In this document: positions 19,364 through 30,398 of the stretch, in pieces
How positions within the stretch are numbered: the stretch's first letter is position 1
How the letters are laid out: every line of letters begins with the position of its first letter
DNA from: Devosia sp.
GTDB lineage: Bacteria; Pseudomonadota; Alphaproteobacteria; Rhizobiales; Devosiaceae
DNA: 64,000 nt
Direction: 5' to 3'
Assembly: GCF_017307495.1 (NCBI RefSeq)
Contig: NZ_JAFKHE010000019.1
Span: 62,001-126,000, forward strand
Notes under the pieces: generated by a model
Database searches by the model: none
What the model was told of the DNA's origin: nothing
What the model saw: only the letters and a program-made list of their open reading frames with translations
Translations under genes and position numbers: made by a program

Positions 19364-20569
19364 CTATGCGGCGGGTTTTTCGTGTTCCGGCTGCTGCTCG
19401 AGGCCCTTCTGGGCGCGCACCAGGTTGAGGAAGCGGGTGAACAGGTAGTGGCTGTCGTGCGGGCCGGGGCTGGCCTCGGGGTGGTACTGCACCGAGAAGA
19501 TCGGCTTGCCCTCGACCTCGAGGCCGGCATTGGAGCCGTCGAACAGCGAGATGTGCGTCTGCCTGACGTTGCCGGGCAGGCTTTCGGTATCCACCGCGAA
19601 GCCGTGGTTCATCGAGGTGATCTCGACCTTGCCGGTGGTCAGGTCCTTGACCGGATGGTTGGCGCCGTGGTGGCCCTGGTGCATCTTCTGCGTCTTGCCG
19701 CCGACGGCGAGGCCAAGCAGCTGGTGGCCGAGGCAGATGCCGAACATCGGCTTGCCGGTGTCCATCAGCGCCTTGATGGTCGGCACGGCATATTTGCCGG
19801 TCGCGGCCGGATCGCCGGGGCCGTTGGACAGGAAGATCGCGTCGGGGTTGTGCGAGAGCACATCCTTGGCGGTTGCCGTGGCGGGCACGACGGTGACGCG
19901 GGCGCCCTGGTGGGCGAGCTGGCGCAGGATGTTGCGCTTGGCGCCGTAGTCGATGGCGACGACGTGGAACTCCGGGTTCTCGAGCCGACCGTAGCCGCCG
20001 GTGCGGGTCCATGGGGTCTGGTCCCAGTGGTAGGTCTGGGCCGTGGTGACTTCCTTGGCGAGGTCGAGCCCTTCGAGGCCGGGGAAGGCCTTGAGCTCGG
20101 CCAGGATCGAGGGCTCGTGGAAATAGCCGTCGGGCGCATGGGCAATGACGCCGTTGGGCATGCCCTTCTCGCGGATGCGGGCGGTAAGCGCCCGGGTGTC
20201 GATGCCGGCGATGCCGATGATATTGCGCTTCTTCAGCCAGGCATCGAGCTTTTCGACGGCGCGGTAGTTCGACGGGTTGGTGATGTCGGCGCGCAGCACG
20301 CAGCCGCGGATCCCCGAGAGCGCGGCCATGTTGACCGTCTCGATGTCCTCGTCGTTGGTGCCGACATTGCCGATGTGGGGGAAGGTGAAGGTGATGATCT
20401 GGCCGGCATAGGAGGGATCGGTGAGGATCTCCTGGTAGCCGGTCATCGCTGTGTTGAAGCACACTTCGCCGGCCGCGTGGCCGATGGCGCCGATGCCGTG
20501 CCCCTCGAGGCGCGTGCCGTCGTCCAGCAGCAGGAGGGCGGTCGCGGGCTTTTGCTGCCAGCCGGTCAT
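19364..20569 (-). CDS. carA: Carbamoyl-phosphate synthase small subunit
   Basis: Glutaminase subunit that releases ammonia from glutamine and channels it to CarB. The 401-residue protein has the N-terminal CarA domain (LLLDDGTRLEGHGIGA, FNTAMTGYQEILTDPSY) and a C-terminal class I glutamine amidotransferase domain. The nucleophile elbow is MFGICLGHQLLG with the catalytic Cys, and the His-Glu of the triad are in VQYHPEASPGP. Also present is LSNGPGDP, the oxyanion loop. It is read divergently from the YqeY gene. carB is on the same strand about 17 kb further on, so they are not one operon. Confidence 0.97.
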   Translation of the reverse strand: MTGWQQKPATALLLLDDGTRLEGHGIGAIGHAAGEVCFNTAMTGYQEILTDPSYAGQIITFTFPHIGNVGTNDEDIETVNMAALSGIRGCVLRADITNPSNYRAVEKLDAWLKKRNIIGIAGIDTRALTARIREKGMPNGVIAHAPDGYFHEPSILAELKAFPGLEGLDLAKEVTTAQTYHWDQTPWTRTGGYGRLENPEFHVVAIDYGAKRNILRQLAHQGARVTVVPATATAKDVLSHNPDAIFLSNGPGDPAATGKYAVPTIKALMDTGKPMFGICLGHQLLGLAVGGKTQKMHQGHHGANHPVKDLTTGKVEITSMNHGFAVDTESLPGNVRQTHISLFDGSNAGLEVEGKPIFSVQYHPEASPGPHDSHYLFTRFLNLVRAQKGLEQQPEHEKPAA

Positions 20570-20710
20570 GGCGGGGCTCCAAAGGTTCTGGTCGGTGTCG
20601 GTTGAGGCCCCTCCTTAGTCGGGGGGCCGGCGGAGCGCAAGTGGCGCACCGGCTTTATTGCGCTATATGGGGTGAGACAAAGACAATCCAAGCGTAGTGG
20701 AGACAGCCGG

Positions 20711-21163
20711 ATGCGTGAAGCGATCAGCGAAGGATACAAGGCGGCGCTCAAGGCCGGCGACAAGCGACGCACCGCGACGCTCAGGGCGATCAACGCCGCC
20801 ATCAAGGACAAGGAAATCGACGCGCGAGGGCAGGGCAAGGAGCCGCTCAACGAGCAGGATGTGCTCGCCCTGCTGCAGAAGATGGTGAAGCAGCGCGAGG
20901 AATCGCTCGGCATCTACGAGAAGGCCGGGCGCGAGGATCTAGCCGTGGTCGAGCGCGAGGAGATAGCGATCCTCAACGAGTTCCTGCCCAAGGGGTTGAG
21001 CGAGGCCGAGGTCGAGGCGGCGATCATCGACGCGATCCGGAAGACCGGCGCCGAAGGGGCTAAGGACATGGGCAAGGTGGTGGCTGCGCTCAAGGCTGAA
21101 TTCCCCGGGCGCATCGACTTCGGCAAGGCCTCGGCCAAGATCAGGACGGCGCTGGGGGCCTAG
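20711..21163 (+). CDS. GatB/YqeY domain-containing protein
   Basis: A 150-residue helical protein of the YqeY family, related to the tRNA-binding tail of the amidotransferase subunit GatB. Typical stretches are RTATLRAINAAIKDKEID, KMVKQREESLGIYEKAGR and EIAILNEFLPKGLSEAE. The function is not settled; a role with tRNA or amidation is inferred from the domain. The ATG at 20711 matches the family start. The 141-base gap to the divergent carA probably holds both promoters. A TATATGG element near 20664 could be a -10 box for this gene, but I cannot confirm it. Confidence 0.9.
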   Translation: MREAISEGYKAALKAGDKRRTATLRAINAAIKDKEIDARGQGKEPLNEQDVLALLQKMVKQREESLGIYEKAGREDLAVVEREEIAILNEFLPKGLSEAEVEAAIIDAIRKTGAEGAKDMGKVVAALKAEFPGRIDFGKASAKIRTALGA

Positions 21164-21169
21164 CGCGCC

Positions 21170-22333
21170 TCATCCGGTCGCCAGCTGTCGCCGCTCGAGC
21201 CACCAGGAAAGGCTGGCGGTGCCCGCGGCGCACAGGCTGGAAACGACGCCCACCGCCGGGATGTCGGCATAGCTGACGCCGCTGCTGATCAGGATCGCAC
21301 CGATGGCCGCGCCAACGGCGATGCCGATATTGAAGGCGGTCGAGATCAGCGACGAGGCAAGGTTCGGCGCGGAGTGCGCGGCGGTGATGACGCGGGCCTG
21401 CAGCGGGGTGGAGAAGGCGAAACCGAGGATCGACGTGATCAGCAGGTTGACCGTCATCCACACCTTGTCGTGCATGGCGAACAGCATGGTGAAGTAGAAG
21501 AAGGCCTGCAGCAGCAGCACGGCGATGAGCGTCGGCATCGGCTTCCAGTCGGTGCCGCGTCCGCCCAGGTAGATGCCGAGGACCGAGCCGAGGCCCCCGA
21601 CCAGCAGGTAGATGGGGACGATCTCCGGCGCGATCCGGGTGACCTGTTCCAGGATCGGCACCTGGTAGGTGCCGAAGGCAAGCGCGCCGACCATGACGAA
21701 GGTGATGGTCAGGTAGCTGAGCCAGACCTGCTGGTGGCGCAGTTCGCGCACCTGGGCCCCGAGCGTAGCGCTGCGCTCGCCGGGGCCGCGGGTATTCGGG
21801 ACGCGGGCCACCAGGACGGCCACCGCGACGGCGGCGATGGTGGCGACGATCAGGAACGTCGTGCGCCAGCCGAAGTTGAGCCCGATGGCGCTGCCGCCCG
21901 GCAGGCCGAGCAGGTTGGCAACGGTAATGCCGGAAATGAACAGCGAGAACGCCGCCCCGCGCCGCTCCGGCGGCACCAGCCCCACGACGATGACATTGCC
22001 GGCGCCGAAGAAGGTGCCGTGGGCAACCGAGGACAGCAGGCGCGCGGCCAGCAACATGCCGTAGTCGGGCGCGATCGCACAGAGAACTTGCGCCAGCGTG
22101 AACAGCGCCATCACCCCGATCAGCACCGTGCGCTGCGAATAGCGGGACGTGAGGATGGTGAGGATCGGGCCGCCCACTGCGACGCCTGCCGCATAGGCGG
22201 TCACGAGAAGGCCGGCCATGGGAATCGAGACCGCAAGGTCGTCGGCCAGCAGCGGCAGCAGCCCGGAAATGACGAACTCGGCCGAGCCGACAGCGAACGC
22301 GGCAAGCGCCAGCGCGTAAATGGCAAACGGCAT
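21170..22333 (-). CDS. MFS transporter, AraJ/YdhP-like
   Basis: A 387-residue inner-membrane protein with twelve predicted helices. The N-terminal ALALAAFAVGSAEFVISGLL and the loop 2-3 region TSRYSQRTVLIG resemble the DHA1 efflux group that includes AraJ and YdhP. RLLSSVAHGTFFGAGNV and GLPGGSAIGLNFGWR are further group-like signatures. It probably exports sugars or drugs by proton antiport; the substrate is unknown. It converges with the YqeY gene, with stops six bases apart. Confidence 0.88.
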   Translation of the reverse strand: MPFAIYALALAAFAVGSAEFVISGLLPLLADDLAVSIPMAGLLVTAYAAGVAVGGPILTILTSRYSQRTVLIGVMALFTLAQVLCAIAPDYGMLLAARLLSSVAHGTFFGAGNVIVVGLVPPERRGAAFSLFISGITVANLLGLPGGSAIGLNFGWRTTFLIVATIAAVAVAVLVARVPNTRGPGERSATLGAQVRELRHQQVWLSYLTITFVMVGALAFGTYQVPILEQVTRIAPEIVPIYLLVGGLGSVLGIYLGGRGTDWKPMPTLIAVLLLQAFFYFTMLFAMHDKVWMTVNLLITSILGFAFSTPLQARVITAAHSAPNLASSLISTAFNIGIAVGAAIGAILISSGVSYADIPAVGVVSSLCAAGTASLSWWLERRQLATG

Positions 22334-22485
22334 GGAATCCTCGAAACAGCCTCGGCCGTGGTCAGACCATTTCCTCCGACCCGATGCAAGTTTGGCGCGA
22401 ATGGCGGCCGGCCATCGAAAGCAGCTTCACCAGCACCGAAAATGCGCTAGCCTCCGGTGCAGCAACGAACATTGGAGGCGGACCG

Positions 22486-23052
22486 ATGGCTATTTCGAGC
22501 GATGTCAGGAAGCGGTGGGCGTGGATCACGGGCCTGCGGGGGCTGCTGATGCTGCTCGCCGGCATATATGCGGTGATCTTTCCGGCCCAGGCGCTGGTGG
22601 TACTGGTGCTGTTCGGTGGTGCGCTGCTGCTGGTCGACGGCATCCTGGGCCTGTGGAGCCTGACCTTTGGCGGCGCCAGGACCGGCAATTTCTGGTTCGA
22701 CGTGGTGCGCAACGCGCTCGCCATCATCACCGGTGTGCTGATCCTTATCTCTCCGCTCATCGCGACCGTGCTGACGACGACGTTCCTCGTCTATCTCGTG
22801 GCGTTCCAGTCGATCTTCGTGGGGGTGATGGAGATCTGGGTGATCGTGCGCGAGCGCGAGCACTACGCGCGGATCTGGCCGGTGCTGCTGTCGGGCATCG
22901 CCTACGTGATCTTCGGGATCGCGCTGCTGTTCTTCCCGCTGACCGCGGCCTGGGTGTTCGTCGTTCTGGGTGGGGTGCTGGCGATCATCTTCGCCATCGG
23001 GCTGTTCGGGCTGGCCTGGCGGATGTACCAGTCGGCCAAGGGCGCCGCCTAG
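22486..23052 (+). CDS. DUF308 / HdeD-type membrane protein
   Basis: A 188-residue protein with six predicted membrane segments in three repeated hairpins. The first (GLRGLLMLLAGIYAVIFPAQ) and later blocks (VLLSGIAYVIFGIALLFFP) are typical of DUF308, the family of the acid-resistance protein HdeD. The function outside E. coli is not established. The ATG at 22486 follows the clear ribosome binding site GGAGGCGG. The long gap upstream of dnaG begins after its stop codon. Confidence 0.87.
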   Translation: MAISSDVRKRWAWITGLRGLLMLLAGIYAVIFPAQALVVLVLFGGALLLVDGILGLWSLTFGGARTGNFWFDVVRNALAIITGVLILISPLIATVLTTTFLVYLVAFQSIFVGVMEIWVIVREREHYARIWPVLLSGIAYVIFGIALLFFPLTAAWVFVVLGGVLAIIFAIGLFGLAWRMYQSAKGAA

Positions 23053-23407
23053 GCGCGGGAAAGCCCCCGACTGGCCACAGCCATCGGGTTCCTGCTCAGT
23101 CTGTGCCGCCTCCGAGGAGGCGGCATGGGCGGGACTTCGTCCCGGTGGCGGTCGTCCGCCGAACTGTACAAGGTTGGGACTCTCGCCCCGCCCATTGCGA
23201 TCGGTCTTTTGGCCCTCCGGCACCACGAAGCGATGCAGGAACCGAAGAACCCTAGCAGGGACGGCTCCCCACTAGCCCGAACCTTCTCCGCGATGCCCCG
23301 TCGGCACCTCGCGTCGAAGAAGTGGTGGCAAGCTAGCATGGCTGGTATCAGCGGGGATAAGTCACGGGCGGGATGACTTTGCCATGCCGCCGACCTAGGT
23401 ATCAGCC
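23053..23407. other. 355-base structured gap upstream of dnaG
   Basis: No convincing gene. The segment holds several hairpins in a row: gccgcctcc/ggaggcggc (about 23104-23123), cgggac/gtcccg around ttc (about 23129-23143) and ggcgg/ccgcc around tcgt (about 23145-23158). Open frames exist on both strands (plus 23125-23376, minus 23049-23339), but neither has a ribosome binding site and their protein is rich in Arg, Ser and Pro. I compared it by eye with 6S RNA, RNase P RNA, tmRNA and 4.5S RNA landmarks and found no match. It could be an unrecognised small RNA, a repeat, or a leader of the dnaG transcript. Confidence 0.4.
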
Positions 23408-25363
23408 ATGCGCTTCTCCGACGGCTTCCTAGATGAAATCCGGCAGCGCCTGCCGATTTCGCAGGTGGTGGGCGAGCACGTCATCTGGGACAAGCGCAAG
23501 AGCCAGCCGGGGCGGGGGGACTTCTGGGCGTGCTGCCCGTTCCATGGCGAAAAAAGCCCGAGCTTTCATGCCGACGACCGGCGCGGCATCTACCATTGCT
23601 TCGGCTGCGGGGTGTCGGGCGATCACTTCCGCTTCCTGACCGAAAAGGCCGGGATGAGCTTTCCGGAGGCCGTGGAAAAGCTGGCCGGAATGGCCGGCCT
23701 GCCGATGCCGGCGCGCGACGAACGCGAGGAGCAGCGCCAGGAAGCGCGGCGCACGCTCTACGACGTGATGGAGATCGCGACCCAGTATTTCGAGGCGGCG
23801 CTCAGCCACAATATCGGGGCGCGGGCGCGGGGCTACCTGCACGACCGCGGGGTGAGCGCGGCGGCGCAGACCCGGTTCCGGATCGGCTACGCGCCCGACA
23901 GCGCGAACGGGCTGAAGGAGCACCTGGCCGCGAACGGCGTCTCGGCCCAGGAAATGGTGGACGCCGGCCTCGTGGTGGTGCGCGAGGATTCGCCGCTGCC
24001 TTACGACCGGTTCCGCAACCGTGTGATGTTCCCGATCAGCGACTTCCGCGGCAAGGTGATCGCCTTCGGCGGGCGCGCGCTGAGCCCCGACGTGCCGGCC
24101 AAGTACCTCAACTCGCCCGAGACCGAGCTCTTCAAGAAGCGGCTCAACCTCTACAACGGCCAGACGGCGCGCGAGGCGGCACGGGCGGGCAAGGCGGTGA
24201 TCGTGGTCGAGGGCTATCTCGACGTGATCGCCGCGGTGATGGCCGGGTTCGAGGGCACGGTGGCGCCGATGGGGACGGCGCTGACCGAGGATCACCTGCA
24301 ACTGCTGTGGCGGATGAGCGAGCAGCCGATCCTCTGCTTCGATGGCGACAGCGCCGGGCAGCGCGCAGCGGCGCGGGTGACCGAGCTGGTGCTGCCGCAC
24401 CTGCAGCCGGGGCGGACGGTGAAGATCGCGACCCTGCCCGAGGGGCAGGACCCCGACGACCTGATCAAGGCAGAAGGCCGAGGTGCTTTCGCCGACGTCA
24501 TCGACCGGGCGCGCTCGCTCAGCGACGTGATCTGGAGCATCGAGACCGGCGGCATCGTGCCCGAGACGCCCGAGGCGCGGGCGGCGCTGGAAGCGCGGCT
24601 CAAGGCGCGCGCCAACGCGATTGCCGAGCCCAGCGTCAAGCGCCACTACATGCAGGCCTTCGACGAGAAGCTGCAGGCCTTCTTCGCGCCGGTGCGGCAG
24701 CAGCGCTGGGAGGGGCGGCGCGACAGTCCGCGCGGTGGCGGCCGTGGCGGCCAATATGGCGCGCGCTCGAACCCTCAGCCGGGGGGCAGGGGCAGTCCGC
24801 GCGTGGTGGTTTCGGACACGCTGAGGAATTCGCGCCTGCTGAAGCCGGGCAGGGGTGTCGACGCGACGCCGCGCGAGGCTGCCATCCTGATGACGCTGGT
24901 GAACCACCCGGCGCTGGCCGACAGCCGGCTCGAATCACTTGCCTCGCTGGAGCTCTCCTCGCCGGCCTCGCGGAACCTGCTGGGGGCCATGCTCGACCTG
25001 GTGACGCGCAATCACGAGATTTCTGCAGCGGAGCTGAAGGCGGCGCTGGGCGCGCGCGGATTCGGCGAGGCGATCGAGAAAATGCATGATTTGCTGGCGC
25101 GACAGGGGGTTTGGCAGAGCGCAGCGGAGATCGCCGATCCGGACGCGGAGATCGGATTAAGGCATGCGCTGGCCTTGCATTACAAATCGGTTGAGCTAAA
25201 TAAGGCCTTGAAAGCAGCCGAATTGGCGCTGGGCGAAGACCCGAGCGAAGAAACATTTGAGCGGCTGCGGGACATCCAGAACCAGATCACCACCGTCGAT
25301 GGCACAGAGGCATTGATCGAAGGGTTTGGTTCGTTATCAGGTCGCGCGACACGCAGCTTTTGA
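23408..25363 (+). CDS. dnaG: DNA primase
   Basis: Synthesises RNA primers for Okazaki fragments. The 651-residue protein has the N-terminal CHC2-type zinc finger (ACCPFHGEKSPSF...YHCFGCGVSGD) with ligands Cys43, His46, Cys64 and Cys67. The TOPRIM domain at about residues 255-345 shows IVVEGYLDVIA and CFDGDSAGQRAA, with the metal-binding Glu and DxD-type acids. After a Gly/Arg-rich linker (about 425-460) the C-terminal region should bind DnaB helicase. The ATG at 23408 fits the family start. rpoD follows on the same strand, as in the classical macromolecular synthesis operon but without rpsU. Confidence 0.97.
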   Translation: MRFSDGFLDEIRQRLPISQVVGEHVIWDKRKSQPGRGDFWACCPFHGEKSPSFHADDRRGIYHCFGCGVSGDHFRFLTEKAGMSFPEAVEKLAGMAGLPMPARDEREEQRQEARRTLYDVMEIATQYFEAALSHNIGARARGYLHDRGVSAAAQTRFRIGYAPDSANGLKEHLAANGVSAQEMVDAGLVVVREDSPLPYDRFRNRVMFPISDFRGKVIAFGGRALSPDVPAKYLNSPETELFKKRLNLYNGQTAREAARAGKAVIVVEGYLDVIAAVMAGFEGTVAPMGTALTEDHLQLLWRMSEQPILCFDGDSAGQRAAARVTELVLPHLQPGRTVKIATLPEGQDPDDLIKAEGRGAFADVIDRARSLSDVIWSIETGGIVPETPEARAALEARLKARANAIAEPSVKRHYMQAFDEKLQAFFAPVRQQRWEGRRDSPRGGGRGGQYGARSNPQPGGRGSPRVVVSDTLRNSRLLKPGRGVDATPREAAILMTLVNHPALADSRLESLASLELSSPASRNLLGAMLDLVTRNHEISAAELKAALGARGFGEAIEKMHDLLARQGVWQSAAEIADPDAEIGLRHALALHYKSVELNKALKAAELALGEDPSEETFERLRDIQNQITTVDGTEALIEGFGSLSGRATRSF

Positions 25364-25536
25364 CGAGGCGGCGGGTACGCGCGAATTCGCATTTGGGCGA
25401 ATCAGTGCTGATGACGGACAAGTGACGGCATATCGGAAAACGTCGCGCCACCCTTTCCCTTTACGATGTCTCAAGCCGTGACCACTTAACGACTTATCGG
25501 CGCCCGACCAGGCGGGCACCCGGAGCAGCAAGCTAG

Positions 25537-27609
<2,073 letters not shown>

Positions 27610-27629
27610 CGGAACAGGATCAGGGCGCC

Positions 27630-27898
27630 ATGCCGACGATTTCCATCTTCTTCGGCATGGTGATCAGATGTTCTGGCGCGATCACGCCCCGCCTCATTTC
27701 CACGTGCTGTATCAGGGCTTCGAAGCTAGTGTGGCCATAGCCAGCGGCGAAGTGATTGAGGGCAGCTTGCCGAAAACGGCGCGCCGGCTCGTGAGGGACT
27801 GGGCACAGGCTCACAGGGCAGAATTGCTCGCCAACTGGGAGCGGGGTAGGATGATGAAGTCCTTCTTCTCCGTCCCTGGAGCCGATGAAGATGATTGA
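27630..27898 (+). pseudogene. DUF4160 family protein with a one-base frameshift near its start
   Basis: The ATG at 27630 opens [13 protein letters not shown], the usual N-terminus of DUF4160. The next residues of the family ([20 protein letters not shown]) lie in another frame from 27668. One missing A after position 27667 accounts for this. The corrected protein would have about 89 residues, the normal family length. The downstream part could still be translated from the ATG at 27668, losing the first strand. It overlaps the DUF2442 gene, forming the well-known DUF4160-DUF2442 pair, often listed as a putative toxin-antitoxin module though the function is unproven. Base composition is less GC-rich than its neighbours. 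Confidence 0.8.
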
Positions 27899-28169
27899 GT
27901 ACGTGAGTGTTCTGAAACTCAAGGCGCTTGAGGGGCATCGGCTATGGCTGCGGTTCTCCAATGGCGAAGAGGGCATTCGTGATTTTGCTGACATACTGGC
28001 CGCGGGCGGCGAGGTCATCGAGCCAATTCGCGACGAGGCGATGTTCAGCCGAGCGTTTCTCAGCCGTGGCGTTCCGACATGGCCGAGTGGTCTGCAACTA
28101 GACCCGACGAACCTTCACATGGAACTCGCCGCCATGCATGCCCTCACGGTTCCGGCGGCAGCAGAGTAG
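27885..28169 (+). CDS. DUF2442 family protein
   Basis: A 94-residue protein with the DUF2442 pattern: an N-terminal KMIEYVSVLKLKALEGHRLWLRFSNGE strand region and the C-terminal SGLQLDPTNLHMELA. The start overlaps the end of the DUF4160 gene (ATG at 27885, or 27891), so the two are translationally coupled. In this pair DUF2442 is thought to be the partner or antitoxin, an inference from gene context in other genomes. It is lower in GC than rpoD next door, suggesting acquisition by transfer. Confidence 0.82.
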   Translation: MKMIEYVSVLKLKALEGHRLWLRFSNGEEGIRDFADILAAGGEVIEPIRDEAMFSRAFLSRGVPTWPSGLQLDPTNLHMELAAMHALTVPAAAE

Positions 28170-28281
28170 TCCACGGTTTCGGCGAGCGTCATGGCCGCGT
28201 CGGTGCATAGCACGATGATGTAAATCAAGCGCGTTTGCCGCCGTTACCCTAGCCTTGGCGCGAAAATCGCGGTGAGGCAAG

Positions 28282-28896
28282 ATGATGGACAAGCTCGACT
28301 TCAAGAAGACGATGAAGCCCTACTGGCAGCCGCCGGTCGGTCAGTTCGTGGTGGTCGAGGTTCCCAGGCTCAACTTCATCAAGGTGGATGGCAAGGGCGA
28401 TCCGAACACCGCCGTGGAGTATGGCACGGCGGTGCAGTGGCTCTACACGATGAGCTACACGCTGAAGTTCACCTCGAAGTCCGACGGGCGCGACTATGGC
28501 GTGGCGCCGCTCGAAGGGCTGTGGTGGGCCGAGGACATGTCCAGCTTCGGCTCCGGAAACAAGGACGACTGGCTGTGGACGGCGATGATCATGCAGCCGG
28601 ACTGGATCGACGCGGCGATGTTCGCCAAGGCGCTCGACAAGGCCAAGGGCAAGCTCGGCGCGCCGCCGCCGAGCCTGCGGCTGGAGGCGTTCGACGAGGG
28701 GCTGAGCGTCCAGACCATGCATGTCGGGCCGTACAGCGCCGAGGCGCCGACCATCGCGAAGCTGCATGGCGAGTTCCTGCCGGCCAACGGCCTCGTGGAG
28801 AACGGCCATCATCATGAGATCTACATCAGCGACCCCGGACGGACAGCGCCGGAGAAGCTCAAGACGGTGATCCGTCAACCGGTCAGGCGACGCTAA
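28282..28896 (+). CDS. GyrI-like domain protein
   Basis: A 204-residue cytoplasmic protein. The opening (KLDFKKTMKPYWQPP) and the block VVVEVPRLNFIKVDGKGDPN are typical of stand-alone GyrI-like small-molecule-binding proteins. The C-terminal part contains VQTMHVGPYSAEAPTIAKLH and HHEIYISDP, the ligand-fold core. Relatives of this fold bind hydrophobic cations or inhibit gyrase; the precise role here is unknown. ATG at 28282 or 28285, with a GGTGAGG site upstream. It is probably a separate transcript from the DUF4160/2442 pair. Confidence 0.87.
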   Translation: MMDKLDFKKTMKPYWQPPVGQFVVVEVPRLNFIKVDGKGDPNTAVEYGTAVQWLYTMSYTLKFTSKSDGRDYGVAPLEGLWWAEDMSSFGSGNKDDWLWTAMIMQPDWIDAAMFAKALDKAKGKLGAPPPSLRLEAFDEGLSVQTMHVGPYSAEAPTIAKLHGEFLPANGLVENGHHHEIYISDPGRTAPEKLKTVIRQPVRRR

Positions 28897-28963
28897 CCGT
28901 GGACAAAGGCGCCGGGGCGTCCTAAAGCCAGATCGGTTGGCATGACGGACGAGGAGCCTCGAA

Positions 28964-29254
28964 ATGTCGTTCTGGAAGAACCTGTTCGGTGGTGGCGGGG
29001 CGGCCTCGAAGTCGATCGAGCCGGCGGTGGTCGGCGAGGAAAGCTACAAGGGCCACACGATCAAGGCGATCACCATGACGGTCGGCAGCGAGTACCAGCT
29101 GGCCGGAACCATCGAGAAGGACATCGGCGGCGAGCTCAAGAGCTACAAGTTCGTCCGCGCCGACCGCTTCTCGTCCAAGGAAGACGTCGTGAGCTTCTCG
29201 CTGGCCAAGGGCCGGCAGATCATCGACGAGCAGGGCGACGCGATCTACCGCTGA
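28964..29254 (+). CDS. HlyU-family protein
   Basis: A 96-residue protein with an N-terminal SFWKNLFGGGG motif and the block EESYKGHTIKAITMTVGSEYQLAGTI, typical of alphaproteobacterial HlyU-family members. In Vibrio, HlyU activates hemolysin genes, but these short alphaproteobacterial forms lack proof of DNA binding. The start at 28964 has a GAGGAG site. The next two genes lie close downstream on the same strand and may be cotranscribed. Confidence 0.82.
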   Translation: MSFWKNLFGGGGAASKSIEPAVVGEESYKGHTIKAITMTVGSEYQLAGTIEKDIGGELKSYKFVRADRFSSKEDVVSFSLAKGRQIIDEQGDAIYR

Positions 29255-29328
29255 TCGGCGCCGACAATCCGCAACATTCTCCGGCCTGGCGCCGGCAATC
29301 CTCGCCTCCGGGGCGAATGGAGACAGAC

Positions 29329-29550
29329 ATGGCCAAGAAACCCACCGCCCGCAGCGAATTCGTGCTGTTCGACGTGATCTATGAAGACGACAGCCAACGC
29401 TCCAACCGCAAGGTGCCCGCAGACCTGCTTGGCGGCCTCGACGGGGACGAGCCGGCAAAGACGTTCATCATGGACCAGGACCTCGCCATCGCCGAGAAGT
29501 CCGGTGTGCCTCCGCTCCAGATCAAGACCCTGAAGCGCAGCGGGAAGTAG
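29329..29550 (+). CDS. Small conserved hypothetical protein
   Basis: A 73-residue acidic-basic protein (MAKKPTARSEFVLFDVIYED...). It has no signal peptide, no membrane segment and no domain I can name. The ATG at 29329 follows GGAGA with good spacing; an in-frame ATG at 29317 would add METD. It lies between the HlyU-like and GST genes and has typical codon use for the window, which supports it being a real gene. Confidence 0.7.
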   Translation: MAKKPTARSEFVLFDVIYEDDSQRSNRKVPADLLGGLDGDEPAKTFIMDQDLAIAEKSGVPPLQIKTLKRSGK

Positions 29551-29552
29551 TT

Positions 29553-29585
29553 GCCCGCCGCCTGTCACGCGACAGCAGGGCGGGC
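29553..29585. terminator. Hairpin after the 73-residue gene
   Basis: Arms gcccgcc / ggcgggc enclose an inner ctgtc-acgc-gacag stem. It lies three bases after the stop codon and 21 bases before the GST start. No T-run follows, so it may attenuate or stabilise rather than fully terminate. Confidence 0.45.
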
Positions 29586-29606
29586 CCGACGGTTCCGGAG
29601 ACTACC

Positions 29607-30398
29607 GTGACGACCCCGATTGTCTATCATATCCCCGTCTGCCCGTTCTCGCAGCGGCTCGAGATCCTGCTGGCGCTGAAGGGGCAGCGCGCCGCCGTGC
29701 GCTTTTCCAAGGTGGACATCACCAGGCCGCGCGAAGCCTGGCTGCTGGAACTGAGCCGGGGCAGCACGGCACTGCCGATCATGGATACCGGCAATGGCGT
29801 GCTCAAGGAGAGCCTGGTGCTGCTGCGCTACCTCGACGAGGCGATCGCCGGACCGGCGGTGGCGCGCACCTTGCCCTATGAGCGTGCCGTCGAGAACATG
29901 ATGATCGCCATGGAAGGCGATTTCACCGGCGCGGGCTATCGCATGGTGATGAACCAGGACGAGGCCAGGCGCGATGCCATGCGCGATGCGATGCTGGCGC
30001 AGTTTCGCCGGCTCAACGACTATCTCGAATGGCGGAATCCGGACGGGACCTATCTGTTCGACCGCTTCGGGCTGGCGGAGGCGGTCTTCACGCCGATGTT
30101 CGTGCGCTTCGCCTTCCTCGACTACTACGAGGGCTTCGAACTGCCCCCGGGTGCCGACTATGACCGGGTGCGGCGCTGGCGCGAGGCCTGCCTCGCCCAC
30201 GAGGCGGCGCAACAGGTCAGCGCCGAGGAAGTGGTGAAGGTCTACTACGACTATGCGCGCGGGGCAGGGAACGGCGCATTGCTGCCGGATCGAACGCGAT
30301 CGAGCTTCGTGTTCGAGCCGGACTGGCGGGAACGGCCGTGGCCGCCCAAGGACAAATACCGCCCGGCGGCCAGCGACGCCGTGCTCGGGCTGGCCTAG
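29607..30398 (+). CDS. Glutathione S-transferase family protein
   Basis: A 263-residue protein with an N-terminal thioredoxin-like GST domain: [21 protein letters not shown], with the CPFSQR motif, and [23 protein letters not shown], where the Glu-Ser pair binds the glutathione gamma-glutamyl group. The helical C-terminal domain (about 95-220) contains [17 protein letters not shown]. The start is GTG at 29607 with a CCGGAG site. The substrate is unknown. Its TAG stop overlaps the TAG of the convergent LLM gene within a shared CTAG. Confidence 0.88.
   Translation: MTTPIVYHIPVCPFSQRLEILLALKGQRAAVRFSKVDITRPREAWLLELSRGSTALPIMDTGNGVLKESLVLLRYLDEAIAGPAVARTLPYERAVENMMIAMEGDFTGAGYRMVMNQDEARRDAMRDAMLAQFRRLNDYLEWRNPDGTYLFDRFGLAEAVFTPMFVRFAFLDYYEGFELPPGADYDRVRRWREACLAHEAAQQVSAEEVVKVYYDYARGAGNGALLPDRTRSSFVFEPDWRERPWPPKDKYRPAASDAVLGLA

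Noticed and set aside
19382..20605. A 407-codon open frame on the plus strand
   Set aside because: It is antisense to carA and has no ribosome binding site or domain.
23053..23407. 6S RNA, RNase P RNA, tmRNA or 4.5S RNA upstream of dnaG
   Set aside because: None of the conserved landmarks I know for these RNAs is present. It is kept as an unassigned structured region.
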